From positions 496,001 to 560,000 of the forward strand of contig JBBPTG010000003.1 of NCBI GenBank assembly GCA_038093975.1: a DNA stretch of 64,000 nucleotides, given 5' to 3'. Of the stretch, positions 38,134 to 50,537 are shown one piece after another (position 1 is the stretch's first letter; the number at the start of each line of letters is the position of its first letter). The DNA is from Chalciporus piperatus (Eukaryota; Basidiomycota; Agaricomycetes; Boletales; Boletaceae). The translations under genes and the position numbers were made by a program. The notes under the pieces are model-generated. The model saw only the letters and a program-made list of their open reading frames with translations, was not told the origin of the DNA and searched no databases.

Positions 38134-38457
38134 CCTTTAATGGTCACCTCGTGTTTTCATTTAATTATCTGGCTGTATTTCACAATGACAGCCTTCAATA
38201 AAGTTATACCCCGCTTTAATGTTGACAGGTCCTCCGGTGCAGATCGCGCCCATAATTTGCGCTGGAGGCGTCGATGCATCGCCAGGGTTCGAGGCACAAT
38301 CGATTAACAATTGTGTGGTATAACTAAAGTAGCATCCGCGGGTATCTATTTGTCGTCGGAAGAGTACAGCAAACAAACAAACTGTCCAGGTGATCGATCA
38401 AAGAAAAGCAACAAGTCAGTACTGGTTGGAAAGCTGCCAAAACCGAACGAGTATACA
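38134..38457. other. Convergent 3' intergenic region
   Basis: These 324 bases lie between the stop codons of the DUF1682 gene and the STB6-like gene and presumably hold both 3' untranslated regions. No gene seen. Confidence 0.4.
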
Positions 38458-41400
38458 TCAAGATCCAGCACCAACAGTTCCATTGCCCTCAACCCCACCC
38501 GTCGATGGCTCCCTCGTCGCCAGTACACTGGGTCCAACACCCGGTCCCGCATCTGCCTCACCTTTGATGAACCCAAGCCTTGCTCCCCAACTCGTAAACA
38601 CTCTCAGCAACCACACCGGACCCATCGCTTCTCTCTCACCTTCTTCACCACCGCTATCTCCGAGACCGTCCTTCCGCTCCACACCACCAAACTCGGCCTC
38701 ACTCTCTGTCTCGTCTTCTCCATCGGAGAACTCCCCGTCCGCAACGATCGCCCTCTCCTCTTCTGCTTCCGATTCCGTGCGTCCAAGAGCGTCCACAGGG
38801 CACTCTCTGCCGTCTAGTCTCCACTGACTCGTCCGCCGCCGCCGTCCTTTGCGACGTCCCCGCGTCCCGACTCCCGCGCTTGGTCCTGAACTACCCACCC
38901 CAAGCATATCGTCCCTTCCAAACACGACACCTCGCAATTCCCACAGCTTCCTCCTCACATCTCTCGTTGAAGCCCACATATCGTCTACTCTTATCTGTGC
39001 TGCTTCGTATTGCAGGGCCGGGACAGGGGGAGGTATCGGCAGGGCATGAAGAGCAGCCATGACAGGCGTGAGGCCTGGGGGAGTGTGCGCACGGAATGCG
39101 TGCGGTAATGACGTAGGCGACGTGGGAGGAATCGGGGGTGTTGCAAACCTAGTTGGGGAAGTAGCAGAAGTACCAAGATGTGGGAGGGAATGTTGATTGG
39201 AAATGGGAGAAGTGAGAGCATCGATGATCGGTTTGTGTGCTGTATGCGTGGCACGAAGTGCATTCGAAGCATGGGCTAGGTGCATCGTCAAGTACTGACA
39301 GGGGACACTCAATGTCACATCGAAAAATAAACGTGAAAAGCACGGTGCGAACCTCGAGACACTTCACAACCCCTTCAAGATGTGCCTCTCGTCTGCGCAT
39401 CATCAAGATTTGTCCACACAACTCGACATCGATACGCATCCGGTCCATGCGAAGTACGGAGACGTCTCTCACAGAGCGGAGATCGTGAAATGTGTATCTC
39501 CTTGAGTAAACAGAAAGTAGTATTAAATGTCAGCATGGGCACCTGAACATGACAAGGGAAAGAGACCTACCGTCTGGTCTGACGACGACCTGCTTTGTGT
39601 CCCTTCTTCATCACCTCTTCCTCCAGAACACGCCCTTTCCACCACGCCTCGCGTCTACCTATGACATGCTCCCATGTAGCCACACTTTGTCTCCCCTCGC
39701 ACACCTCGGGCGTCAGTCGCCTATCATGCTCAGTACCGACAAGGTTGGCAGAACTGACATCTGGAGAGGCACCGAGGATGAAAGGGTTGTGTGAACGCGA
39801 GATAGCTGTAAACCGACGCGTCGATCAGCAAATCATTCTTTAGTGTCACCCGTTTCTCTGCGCGAGAACATCCAGCGTAAAACGGTCGTGCACGTACATA
39901 TCGGTGACACCTGACCACTGCTTAGGAGTTCGTCCTCGTCCCCATTTTCACTGGAATGGGAGTTGTGAGTTGGGTGAAAGACGTACACTTGGAAAGCGAC
40001 TTACAGAGATAGTATGACAGCGGGAACCCCAAGCCCTTTCAGTTCAGAGGCCGGGTAGACATGCCCCGACGATGACGACTGTGTAGACAAGGGAATTGGA
40101 ATAGACGACGTGCGCCCCCCAAATTTAATGGGAGTCGTCGAAAGGTCGACAGACTTCTTCGACCGGTTGATCCTATGCACGTCAAAAAACGGTCCTCGAT
40201 ATCACATTCAGACGTACCCCGCCCACATCTCGAGCCGCTTCTGTACTTTCCCGGACCATGCCCCACCAAAGGCCAAATCGTCGTCTCCAAGCGTCTTCGA
40301 CACGACGTCTTCCGCGTCACTGGAAGTGAGTCTGTCCCTGTCCCTTTCATTACTTCTCTCCGCCTCCTTTTCTTTGTCCATCCCCCGAAAACTCCACCCC
40401 GTCCTTTCCACGCGTTCTCGCATCCTCGCCAACACCTCGACCTTGCCGGTCCACAAGGCCCTCACGCTGCCTCCGACCCTCTCCTTCTCAGCAACATTAT
40501 CACCACGCTCTTTCAGACTTTCCCCTTCCCTACTCGGTCTCTCTTTGTCTCGTTCCCTCTCTACTTCTTTGTCCTTTTCTCGTTCCTTCTCGCGTTCCCG
40601 GTCGCGGCCACTGATGATTTCTCGTACGAATACTCCCAAATCAGCAGTGGGCGTACCCACAGACTCTGGTCCAGTGCCGCTCGCCCCACTCACACTCACC
40701 CGGCCAACGAGGTCCATCACGCGCCCTCCAAGCCACTTCCTCTCTTCATCTGTTACCTCTGAATCGGAAGTCGGGTCAAGCTTCGAAAGAATGACTCGAT
40801 GGACCTTGCGAGAGTCTGAATGTCGGAGTTTGGCATCGTGTTGAGAGAACAGTGAAGTATGCAGGGCGAGCGTTAGATGGGTTACCGGTATGGGCATGGA
40901 CGTAGGGCTTGGGGAATGAGACTGGAGCGGGGTTAAGGGATGCAAGGGTGAGTTGGGTGTTGACAAGGTGATTTGAGGGGTGAATGGCTGGTGCGGGATG
41001 GCAGGCGAAGTGGTCGTTGAGGCACTTGCACTTCCGGGTAATGAGTTTGAGTGCCCAGTTTGCATCGTCGGGACGGGGAGCGTCTGAGTGCTATTGTTCG
41101 TGACAGTTTGGGAATGGACATAGGATGTCAAAGAGTAGAGGAACTCGTGGGGGTGAATAAATGGATCTTTGGTGACGGTCGGCACCCAGGCGGCGAGCTT
41201 GTTGCGCATCGATAGAATGAAGGAAAGAATCACGGCGACCACACTCGGATCCGCGATACGTTCTGTCGGCTGCAACAGTTATGTTTGCATAACACCCAGA
41301 ACTCACCGAGACTGAGAACCTACCTCGAAACCAATCAAGCCTTCACCAATCTCGGCGACCCATTTCTGTAACCCTTCAATCGTCACGTCACACAGTAACC

Positions 41401-42677
41401 CATCAAACATCGGTCCTGGGGTGTGTGGAGGCGGTAGCCGGAACATGCCACACATGGCGAGCGCAGCCTGTAGAAGCTTGACTAACTCGAGTACATAAGC
41501 TGTAAAGTGTGGATGGCGGGAGACTCCTTGCGTGGCAACAGCGCCGGACTGTGCGGCAATTGGTTGGTTGAGGATGATAGTATTGTTATTGGTTTGGTGA
41601 GATATCGAGGAAGGGAACGTCGATGCTTCTGGAACGGCAGGGGGAAGTGTAGTGACAGGTTGTGAATATGCGCGAGTGTGTGTACGAGAATGCGATTTGG
41701 TTCTGAAGGCACTAGGAGGTGGCAGACCATCGTGAAAGTAGTAGGTTGACTTGAAACGATCCTTGGTCGTATCGCTGCGAATAAAGTTTGGTCAAGCATA
41801 CAGCCTAGACCCATATAGGTATCACCTTGGTTCTTCAAGCGTGACCGCACTCCGGCCGCTGCAGCCCATGCGAAGTAGGTTGATGTTTGCATAAAGGCGC
41901 TCTTGTGCAGCAAGGAAGTCGCCACTAGGAATGTGCACAATCGTGTAATCCGAGCGGAAGTGAGCAAGGGAGGTCACCATGAGTGTGCCCTTCGGAGTCT
42001 AAGTGATCCATGAGCACACATGCTACGAAAGACCACGCCAAGCCCTCACTTCTCTGGGTCGCGCTCCATCCTGTTTGCGGAGGTGCTGGACAGCTGCCTT
42101 GAACTCTGACTCGGCCTCTGCAGGGGTCAGATTCGATGCGGGACCGAGCGCAGTAACCACGATCTATTCAAACGTCCGTCAAGCACGACACGAGAGTTGT
42201 GCAGTCCTGGAACGTGCCTTGTGAGAAGGGTCACCGGTATAGACGATCAGCACGGTCACTGGGCGCGTACGTTCCACTATCCTGCGAGACCCGAGATGAC
42301 AAATTGGACGGTCGTCAAACCATGTTGTGTTACGCTCACCACTTCTCGACAGCATACATCTGGTATCCTACCAGCTCCATGCGCTCCACGACAATCTCGA
42401 AACGACACTTACGCCCAATCCAACGTTCTCCATCCAATCCCTCTGTCTCTTCGGTTCCCCAAACCACTGGAAAGGGTGAAACGCCATATCTATCGGCCGT
42501 TGCAGCAACGGAACCTGAACGGGAACGGACGCCGGATAACCTCCCGGTGGTCTTTGTGCGCGGTGAGCGAGTTGACGAGCTGGAGAGCCATGCGGACAAC
42601 GAGTGAGGTATTGGCGACCGGACTGTCGGCATCAACAGACGCAACGATGGGCCTGAACCCGTGCTCGGGGTCGCCAT
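38458..42677 (-). CDS. STB6-like N-terminal domain protein, large and mostly disordered
   Basis: Around ten exons encode roughly 1,200 residues. The N-terminal domain is CRFEIVVERMELVGYQMYAV then EKW, IVERTRPVTVLIVYTGDPSH, KIVVTALGPASNLTPAEAES, QHLRKQDGARPRETPKGTLM and SLAHFRSDYTIVHIPSGDFL, which I recognise as the STB6-like N-terminal domain of basidiomycete proteins. It is followed by LYANINLLRMGCSGRSAVTL. A middle region has GLLCDVTIEGLQKWVAEIGE, LSFILSMRNKLAAWVP and a long E/K/R tract (REREKEREKDKEVERERDKE). The last part includes VLRMDRMRIDVELCGQILMM, then LTMHLAHASNALRATHTAHK and an acidic-serine stretch ending near GVEGNGTVGAGS. Stb6 was named for binding Sin3 in yeast; no function should be inferred from that alone. 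Exon joints between about 39490 and 40210 are uncertain. Confidence 0.65.
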
Positions 42678-43080
42678 GCTGGACGGTGAGCTGAGCAGTA
42701 AGAGTGGCAGCTGTACAAATTACTGGACAGCCCTGCCGCCAAGGGTATCAGTATGTTATGGCGTGACTGACTGTGACTTCCGTGACTTAATTAACTGACG
42801 TCACCCTTTGGGAACAGATTGGGCCGCACAGCGAAAGAAATGATGTCCCAAAGGCAAGAGTAACACAAGGATGCAATGTCCCCAGCTGGGGGGAAATGAA
42901 ATCGAACAATGCACCAGAAAATCGTAAATAAAAGAGAGGAGACATGTGATGCACGATGCTGAAAGATGGGGTACAGTTAACAGTGGTTAGTGGATGACTG
43001 AATGATAGCCTAGTGTGATCGCAGGGAAGAGGAAAGGTAGGAAGTTGTGAGTTACAAACAAGATGAACGAAGAAAACCAA
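42678..43080. other. Intergenic region between STB6-like and LON-RING genes
   Basis: Both flanking genes are on the minus strand, so these 403 bases combine the LON-RING 3' flank with the STB6-like promoter. No other feature seen. Confidence 0.4.
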
Positions 43081-44865
43081 CTATAGCACGACGCAACCGC
43101 TCGAGAACCACCTGTCGGGCCTGTGAGAATCAATTACCTACAAAATCGCGCAGGAGAAAACAAACCAATTACTGTTTAGTTGCTCGATCCAACCAACTAC
43201 CATTCTCAGCCTCAGTCGCGCACTTTTAACCGGCACAAGTTTGGCCTTCTCGTGTTCGTCGATAGGGAGGACCATTCCCATCCAAAATGAAAATGCACCA
43301 GGATCAGTATCGGATGGCTGCGGACCGTATGTATAATTCAATCTCTGGACGACCCAAGGAGCCGTGCCTGCACGGAGCTGGTTCAAAAACGCGTGACATG
43401 TTGCCAAAAGTACCGGAGTGGAGAGGAACCGCTGGGAAGCACTCGACGAATTTGAGCTATGAGAGGAAGCGACTGAAACCGGCGACGGAGGAGGCGACAC
43501 GCTAGATGCTATTCGAGAGAGCAAAGATGGGAGGGAGGGAGGCGGGGTCTCGGTTCGTGCGGCATGTGAGGACGAGGACGCACCGTCGTCATCTTCAGCT
43601 GCCCATTCCGCGAGATCGTCGTCGTAGTCGTCGATTCTCTCGATCCTGCCGATCATGTAACCATCCAGGGAGCTTCGTTCGAGTATTCGAAAGCGATGCG
43701 TTCCCCAAGTTTCCACCATGCTACGACCATCGGAGAGCATCTGGACGCTCCTGATTTCAAGCATGGTTCCAAACTCGGAACCCGCGTTCGTACCATGTCC
43801 AGGGATTGGTGCAGCTCGAGGAGGCATGATCATTCCAAAAGTGGGAGAAGGACTCTCGAGACAACGGCGGAGCATCAACCTGTAGCGAGGCTCAAAGAAG
43901 TGCAGGAGAGTGGGCATTCCGGGAAAGGAAAGTTGACAGACAAAGATGGGGGTGTCCAAACGAGCGTCGCGTTCTTCACGCTCCGTTGCCTCTCCACGAC
44001 TGGAATAAGCGTCCGGGAATGCTCTGAGTACTAGAAGAAAGAAGGTGAAGGGGAATGATATGGAGTGACGTAATGGACTTACGGAGTGAAAGGATGATCT
44101 TGTTGTGAGGGTGCTCTTGGAAATAAGCGAAACCGGGAAAATCTTCGCGACAGAGGGGGCAAAGGAGGCTGTGGTCAAGTGATCTCTGGAGACACTTTGA
44201 GCAAAACGTCTGTGTGAATGTGAGAAGTGGCAGATATGGAAGGGCATGGCAGGGCATACGTGTTGGCAGGGTGTTGTGACTGGTTGGTAGAGCATCATGA
44301 AACAGATCTCACAGGTAAGTTCGGTGGCCAAAGCTTTCTCAAACTCTTGGAGTGATTGTGGTATGGAGGAAGAGGGGAGATGGGCTGCCGGGTCATCTAA
44401 TTGAGAGTGAGGCGTACTTGGACGAGAAGCGGGAGGAGAGTCGGCATCGAGCGGGAGTGTGACGGAAGAGGGATGAAAATGGTCCTCTTGATCCGAGTCG
44501 TCGTCCAAGTTTCCATAGGAGGGGACGCAGGGGACTGATTCGTCTTGAGTTGCTTTCGAGGTTTCGCGGAGGAGGTGAAGGATGTTGTTTACCCTGACAT
44601 CGACTCTTCTCGGGGCGTCCTCCGATGGGAGGCTAGTGGTGGAGAGGGGCGCGGGGAAGAAAGAAACGCGGGAGGAAGCAGGGATGATGGGGGTGACTGT
44701 CTGTTGCTGTGTAGAACAGCTCGGGATGGGACACTGTGAAGAGAGGACATGAGATGAGCATAGAGTGTGTCCGCAGCGAAGGGTTGTTGGTGCGGTGGGG
44801 AAGGTTGAGGGGGGACAAAGAGGGCAGTGAAAGAGAGGGAATAGGTCGGACGGGGAGGGAAACAT
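43081..44865 (-). CDS. LON N-terminal domain and RING finger protein (LONRF-like E3)
   Basis: About 560 residues. The start MFPSPSDLFPLFHCPLCPPS with LRCGHTLCSSHV is a first, degenerate RING-like cysteine cluster. The canonical RING is ELTCEICFMMLYQPVTTPCQ then H, TFCSKCLQRSLDHSLLCPLC and REDFPGF. The LON substrate-binding domain follows: LDTPIFVCQLSFPGMPTLLH and FFEPRYRLMLRRCLE, FGTMLEIRSVQMLSDGRSMV, ETWGTHRFRILERSSLDGYM, and a serine-rich insert. The end is RLRLRMVVGWIEQLNSN and, across a final intron (about 43115-43161), WWFSSGCVVL. That spliced ending matches the family better than the read-through NWFVFSCAIL stop at 43138. LONRF proteins are RING ubiquitin ligases linked to quality control of damaged proteins; no LON protease domain is present. 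Confidence 0.88.
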
Positions 44866-45274
44866 GGGGCGCCTGTACTTGGAGGGGGAGGAGGGGGAGT
44901 GGTATTAGTAGTCCTGGGGGGTAGTCGGGGTGTCTGATGGAGGGAACGAATCAGACACTCGGACAGATGCACCCAGACGGACGCATACAGCGTGAAACAC
45001 GGTGATACACGCGCAGAGGACGTCGGCGGGGTGGTTTGCGTCGACCGGTGCAGATTTGCGACAGGCTCTCCGCTCACAATCAGCATCATCACGATCCAGT
45101 CCGCAAATCGAACCCATCACGTGCTTGACAGTTAATACCTATGTCATACAACCACTTCATATGAATATGCTATGTATCGATATCGACCTATTCTTACAGG
45201 TTCGACGTGTTCGTAAGAGGCCACGAACTGCAATTAGTGAGCACATGCCACTATCCCATCACCCACGTAACTCA
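44866..45274. other. Intergenic region, promoter of the LON-RING gene
   Basis: The 409 bases include a cacgtg E-box-like word at 45118-45123. No coding potential is convincing. Confidence 0.4.
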
Positions 45275-47135
45275 CTAATCCGATTCAGACGTCGCCCGTT
45301 TGTATCCGTTTTTCTGGATGAACGCGTCAAGTTCGGCAGGCCCACGTGATCCGTAGGGGTACGGCAGCGGCTTCGGTGCAACACCATCCTTGCCCTCTAT
45401 CCAGTGCAAGATCGGTGTGAAGATCTGTCCACCTCTGTCAGTGATCACATCCTCATGCCCTTTCAATATTTTAAATACACCCACCTTCCATGCCACATCC
45501 AACTCATCGTCTCTCACAAAGTTGGAGTGATCACCCTTCAAGGCATCAAGAATCAACGCCTCGTAGGCTTCTGGAATCTTCGTGTCCGTGAACCGTCTCT
45601 TGTATGTCAGGTCCATCTCCGTCGGAATGGCGCGGAAAGAATATCCCGGCGTCTTCGCGTTTAGCTTGAGATAAACTGCTTCAGACGGCTGGATCCGCAC
45701 CACCAACTCGTTGCGCGAGATGTCCGCAAAGATCCCCTGCGTCACATCTTTGAATTGGACGCGAATCTCAACCTTTGCCTCGTTCAGGGCTTCCATCTCC
45801 AGATTTAGTCCCTGACAAATGAAACGTGCTCATTCCCACTCACCCTTTCCGGCCTTCATGATAAAGGGTACACCTTCCCATCTTGGGTTATTGATCCTGA
45901 GCACAGTTGCTGCAAACGTGGGGCAGACAGAACCCTTCGGAACTGTGTCGTCGTCCAGGTAACCAGGCTTCCCGTCCGCAGCCACATATTGACCCAAAAG
46001 AGTATCTTCATGGGCGATGGGCGGAATCGCGCGCAGCACCTTGACCTATCCCACACATAAGAACAGGGGCTATGACGATCACGGCAGACCCGTACCTTTT
46101 CATCCCGGATATCCTCTGAGCTAAACGACACCGGCCGTTCCATCGTCAAGATACTCAAGACTTGCAGCAGGTCTGAACACACACGAGTCAGTGTCGGTCC
46201 ATCCTTCCCACACATACACCAGAGCACTCACGGTTTTGCAAGATATCACGGATGATTCCAAATTCGTCGAAATATCCACCACGACCTTCAGTACCGAAAG
46301 GCTCCTTGAAGGTGATCTGAACATTGCTGATCGAATTTCTGTCCCACGCAGCGTTGAGGGCGACATTTCCGAAACGCAAGACAAGGAGGTTTTTGACCAT
46401 CTCCTTTCCGAGATAGTGGTCAATTCGATAGGTTTCATCCTCAGTCCACGACGCTTTAAGAGACCCGAGAAGCGACCGACATGAGTCGAGATCTTTCCCA
46501 AATGGTTTTTCGACGATGATACGGTTGATCCCTTTTATCGAGTAGCAGCAATCCTTGATGTTTTTTGCGACGGGGACAAACACCGAGGGGGGGAGCGCAA
46601 GATAAAAGACGCGGTTGGCAATAGGAGTGAGGTAGTTCTTCTCGATTGCCTCGAGGTGTTTCGTCAAGTTGACGAAGGATTCGGCATCTTCATAACCGCC
46701 TGCCACATAGGTCGAGAACTGCTTGAACTCTTCCAGCTGAGCAGAGATGGTGGGATCGTTATCGGGGTTCTTGATGTAACCCGTGATTCGTTTGAGATAG
46801 TCTTCCGTATCCATTTTTGTGCGAGCATAGCCGACGATATGGACACCCTTGGGGAGATAACCGTTGCGATAAAGACCAAACAAGGCGGGATATGTCTGCA
46901 ATGGGGGTCAGGGGAGGGCGGAAGGGCAATTGTGATGAAATAATGGAACCTTCTTCTTTGCGAGATCGCCAGAGGCGCCGAACACTGCAATACATATGAG
47001 ATACGGATGAGGGAGATGGGGAGGCGAGGAGTGACAGGGGTGCTCACCGATAACGATTGTGTTATCTTGAAGGGCGTGGCCACTGGTCTCCATCGATGGG
47101 ATGGTGCCAGAACGGGCACGTTGGGTTGTGGACAT
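45275..47135 (-). CDS. ZWF1: Glucose-6-phosphate 1-dehydrogenase
   Basis: Multi-exon gene for about 515 residues. NADP-binding start NTIVIG then [20 protein letters not shown] (GxxGDLxxK). Then [45 protein letters not shown], and the active-site signature [20 protein letters not shown] with the catalytic histidine in the DHYLGKE element. Later parts are [90 protein letters not shown] and the end [20 protein letters not shown]. It catalyses the first, NADPH-forming step of the oxidative pentose phosphate pathway in the cytosol. Full length with no missing key residue. The first introns flank very small exons. Divergent from the THOC5-like gene. Confidence 0.96.
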
Positions 47136-47440
47136 TGTTGATGAGGATGATGGTAGCTAGTGGTGGAAAGGGAGGATGATCGTGACCTATATTGGCAGAC
47201 GTGAGAGCGAGAGTCACGCTGTGAGCTTGTAATGAAATTTACCCAGCGATGTGTTGTCTTCGTCAGCCGGATACTTACTCAAATTGGATTGCTAAAGCGC
47301 TACGCTAACTAAAGCTTCGCTAAAGATTGCTATGATAAGTCGGTGATAAGTCGACTGATCGTCATATTCTCCTCTCGGTCCGGCCATCCCGCCCACGTGC
47401 TTCGCAACACCCAGTGGCAGCGTCTATAACAGTGCTCATC
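47136..47440. promoter_or_regulatory. Divergent promoter region of ZWF1 and the THOC5-like gene
   Basis: The 305 bases separate two divergent start codons. A patch at about 47290-47355 is made of overlapping variants of cgcta/gctaa/gataagtc (aagcgctacgctaactaaag, gataagtcggtgataagtcg). I cannot assign a factor. Confidence 0.35.
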
Positions 47441-48222
47441 ATGGCGCCCGATGCCATGTCCGATGATCCCGCCATAAAACATTTCCAGGACCTCGTCTCT
47501 CCAGACTTTGCAAGCGCAGACCCAACTGCAGTCCACATCCATGCCAGTGCACTTCTGGCCCGACTCAAGGCGCTGAACAGGAACGCCAATGCCGCCACTC
47601 GCGCGCACAAACAAGCTACCGCCGATGCCAGGCAGGACATGGATCAGACACACCTCGGTCTCCAGAACTTGCTCTATGAGAAACGCCATCTCGAGCGCGA
47701 GATTGACAAATGTCGTCAATTTGCGTGCGTTTCTTCCTCCCTTTTCTCGACCGACCTCTTCACATCTATGTAGCTCCATTTATCAGGACATTCCCCTTCA
47801 CTCCCTTGAAGACTTTCAAGAGTTAGCGCCACCAGAAGCTCGCACCCTAGATATCTTCGACAATCCGCATCAATTGATGCTCAACCGCCTCAGCTTTGAA
47901 CTCGCAGAGCGCCAAAGGTACCGCTTGTGAACTCCCCGATGAAACAGCTTCTCAGTCCCTGATACAGACTTGATCACCGACGAAAAGAACTTACAATCCA
48001 GAAAGAAGAGCTTCTCAAACAAAGCAAGACTAAGCTTGCGACCGTGGAAAGTGTCAAACTACAAATTGACACACTCATGAAAGTGAATCGTTTCCTCCAT
48101 GAAAGCACCCCTCCCACTCATGACTCTCCGTTTTTCAGGCTGCTTCAGAAATTCAGAGAAAAGTCGACGAGTTGGTTCCAACCCTTCCACAGTCCGCTGC
48201 CACGACCCCGGCTCCAACTTAA
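47441..48222 (+). CDS. THOC5: THO complex subunit 5-like protein
   Basis: Four exons, about 205 residues. The first is helical (AVHIHASALLARLKALNRNA) and ends with MDQTHLGLQNLLYEKRHLER and EIDKCRQFA. The next read SIYQDIPLHSLEDFQELAPP and HQLMLNRLSFELAERQR, then LDHRRKELTIQKEELLKQSK and TKLATVESVKLQIDTLMK. The block LxNLxYEKxHLxxEIxxCxxF followed by HxLxxxRLxFELxxR is diagnostic of THOC5/Fmip. The last exon ends KVDELVPTLPQSAATTPAPT. The protein is much shorter than animal THOC5, keeping only the N-terminal coiled-coil portion, as in several fungi. THO couples transcription elongation to mRNA export in the nucleus. Confidence 0.87.
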
Positions 48223-48617
48223 CCGGGTCTGTCGTCGTCACATACCAAGACAAATTGGCTCGTACACTTGGTCGTACACCTCACGATCTGTTCCTGCCCA
48301 TAGCTGTCTAGACGAACACGTTTTCCAATAAAGTCAGCGGGACAGGTACTACCAAACTTCCCTAGATATAGGTACAACAGGATACGAGGATGAGATAGAT
48401 TCCGAGAGAGTATGTAGTGGCACAGAGAGGTTGGACTGAAATGTGTGAAGAATTAGAAAGAAGAAAAAAACAAACAGAAAAACAGATTGCATCTGAGGAG
48501 AACCGGGTATCCTCATAACGTTCAAACAATATTCCCGACTGGAGTGCGAAGGCAGCGTGCACAGGGCATAAAAGGGATGGATACAGTTGATGTGTTGTGG
48601 CGCATCCCGAATGAGGC
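48223..48617. other. Convergent 3' intergenic region
   Basis: These 395 bases lie between the stop codons of the THOC5-like and UBC8-like genes. An adenine-rich run occurs around 48450-48482. No gene seen. Confidence 0.4.
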
Positions 48618-49483
48618 TCAGGAGTCTTCCTCGCTGATGCTGCCCACGTCGCTCATTTCTTCGTCTTCGTCCTCCTTGCTCTTGTCTGCGGCGTCGACAA
48701 CTTCTTTAGTCGCAAATCGGTGTATATACTCTGCACAGCATGATTCCAGAGTGAGTGGGTGGGCGTTGGAATTGATCGCAGGAAAGTTACTCGCCCTTAA
48801 CTTTTGCCTCGTACTCCTTCGGGTGTCGCATCATCAACGCCGCAGCCTCCCCATTGAGAGGATCATTTGGATTTGGATAGCGGAGGAGTTGCGGCAGAAA
48901 CACCTCGAAGATATTTATCATATCTGAAACCAATTCATTCAGGGTGTCACATGCGATGTCAGAAAAACAAACGCACCAAACATGGGCGACCACGTCTGGT
49001 TAATGACATCCAGACACACAGAGCCACTCCTTCGCGTGGGAAGGATCAGGACCCTACCGCCCGACGACAAGGAAGACTTACAGTTCGTCGATATTAGGGT
49101 GAAAGATCTTGTTCATGAATCCAATACTGGGAGATTTGTACGGATAATCCGCTTGCAGCTCAACGTGTATCTTCCATATTCCGCCTGCGAATGGAGCTGC
49201 GAGACACTCGCTTAGCAGTGTAAGGCGTTTAGGAACAGCGGAACTCACTTTCTGGAGGTCCGTAGAAACGAACGTAGAACTCGCGCATGTTATCATTGAC
49301 GAGGGTGACCTCGAAATCCGACATCAGCCTGTAGACGACACTTGTCAGATGAGAAGGACCGAGGGGTTAGCACAGATACTTGCAGCTTCATAACATCGGT
49401 CTCGACGCGGCGCTTCGTCGAGTGTTTCGGAACGAGCGTTAGTCCCGCTTGCACAATGAGATCGATGGAGGTATACTTATCAT
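48618..49483 (-). CDS. UBC8: Ubiquitin-conjugating enzyme E2, UBC8/UBE2H type; start unresolved
   Basis: Reading from the N-terminal side: [69 protein letters not shown], then [17 protein letters not shown] with the catalytic cysteine. [38 protein letters not shown] and the tail [20 protein letters not shown], ending in an acidic stretch, follow. The [11 protein letters not shown] block and acidic tail are hallmarks of UBC8/UBE2H, which in yeast works with the GID/CTLH ligase to degrade gluconeogenic enzymes. Two introns need GC donors (49329-49383 and 48731-48794) to hold the frame. The first ATG is not resolved. The ATG at 49481-49483 is out of frame unless a first intron is placed within 49420-49480, and a more distal first exon is possible. 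Confidence 0.85.
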
Positions 49484-50537
49484 AATGGCTGGGTTGGGTT
49501 GGTAGCTCAGTGGGAAGCTAGAGACGGTCCTTGCTGTAGGGCTTGAGACAGGCCAATGACGAGTGGGTGCCCACTTATCGGCTACCGGAATATGCCTTTT
49601 CCGGTTGTGACCGACCGAGTGCCAGCACAAACTCGCCGAACAGCGCCGGTCCAGGGCAAGACAACTGTCTACAACAACTTCTGATACTGATAAGATACAG
49701 ACTTCACTCAATTGTAATACCAAACGTTTGTTTATCAGATTTTAGGGGGCTGTTTCAGCCTTGGTATCTAGGTAGGGCGTAGACGGTGACCGCTCTGAAG
49801 AGTCCGGAACGCATCACACATTCCACTCCTGCATGGGAGGGGTCGGCGCTGGGAATTCCTGACAAGCTTCATCTGTATTGGCATAGTTGTTGAGAAGGAT
49901 CTTCAGTACGGTGTAACGTGGCGGTAATCACGACCACCTGAAACTCGCCAGTGCTATTTGAGTCACTGGGCTGCTGGTATTAAACGACAAAGCCTCGCCG
50001 TGAAGTGTCGCGAGCTTTCAGAGCACATGATACTGATCATGATATATCTCACCAAGTTTCACAGGAAAATATATATCTGGATGGTATTCCGGTACAAATC
50101 GTTCCTCCAGACATGCCCCAGACATGCCAGGGATGTCTCAGCTTGACATGTTCAACTTGGCGTTGTGCCGGTAGGCCCTGGGGTTGGACAAAGCGAGCGA
50201 AAAGCTACTTCAGCCAACTCATGGATAGCAGTAACAACTCGGAATCTAGAACTTGAGGGTACAACGTGAGCGAGAATGTCCAGGAAATGGCCTTTCCAGG
50301 AGCGAGTCTAGGGTCCAGCGCTCAGCGCTGTAGAGTGTCTAGAGCACCGGCGATTCGGCAATATATATGCCTTTTCTGGTGATCGAAGTCGACTCTTTAC
50401 AACAAACTGATAAAATACAGGGCATATATACTCAAGAACACCCGGCCAACATCGTAAAATCTGCATTTTCGTGAATTCATTCGCCCGAGTCCCGTTTCAG
50501 GGACCGGTTCAAGATTCATAGTCTCATAACCAAGTCA
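49484..50537. other. Gene-free 1 kb with two related AT-rich blocks
   Basis: No convincing gene. Two imperfect copies of a block are present: 49590-49700 and 50365-50420. Both start tatgccttttc(c/t)ggt and end with acaac-aa-ctgata-a-atacag. The first copy has an extra GC-rich middle of about 50 bases. The distal exon of the UBC8-type gene may also lie here. A tRNA box A look-alike at 49503-49514 has no matching box B. Confidence 0.4.

Noticed and set aside
40110..40844. Plus-strand frame of 244 codons rich in serine
   Set aside because: It is the complement of the charged E/K/R tract of the STB6-like gene.
43138..43160. Stop of the LON-RING gene at 43138
   Set aside because: Splicing to WWFSSGCVVL and the stop at 43081-43083 matches the family end better.
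49503..49514. tRNA box A-like tagctcagtggg
   Set aside because: No box B (GTTCRANTC) at the right distance and no cloverleaf could be folded by eye.
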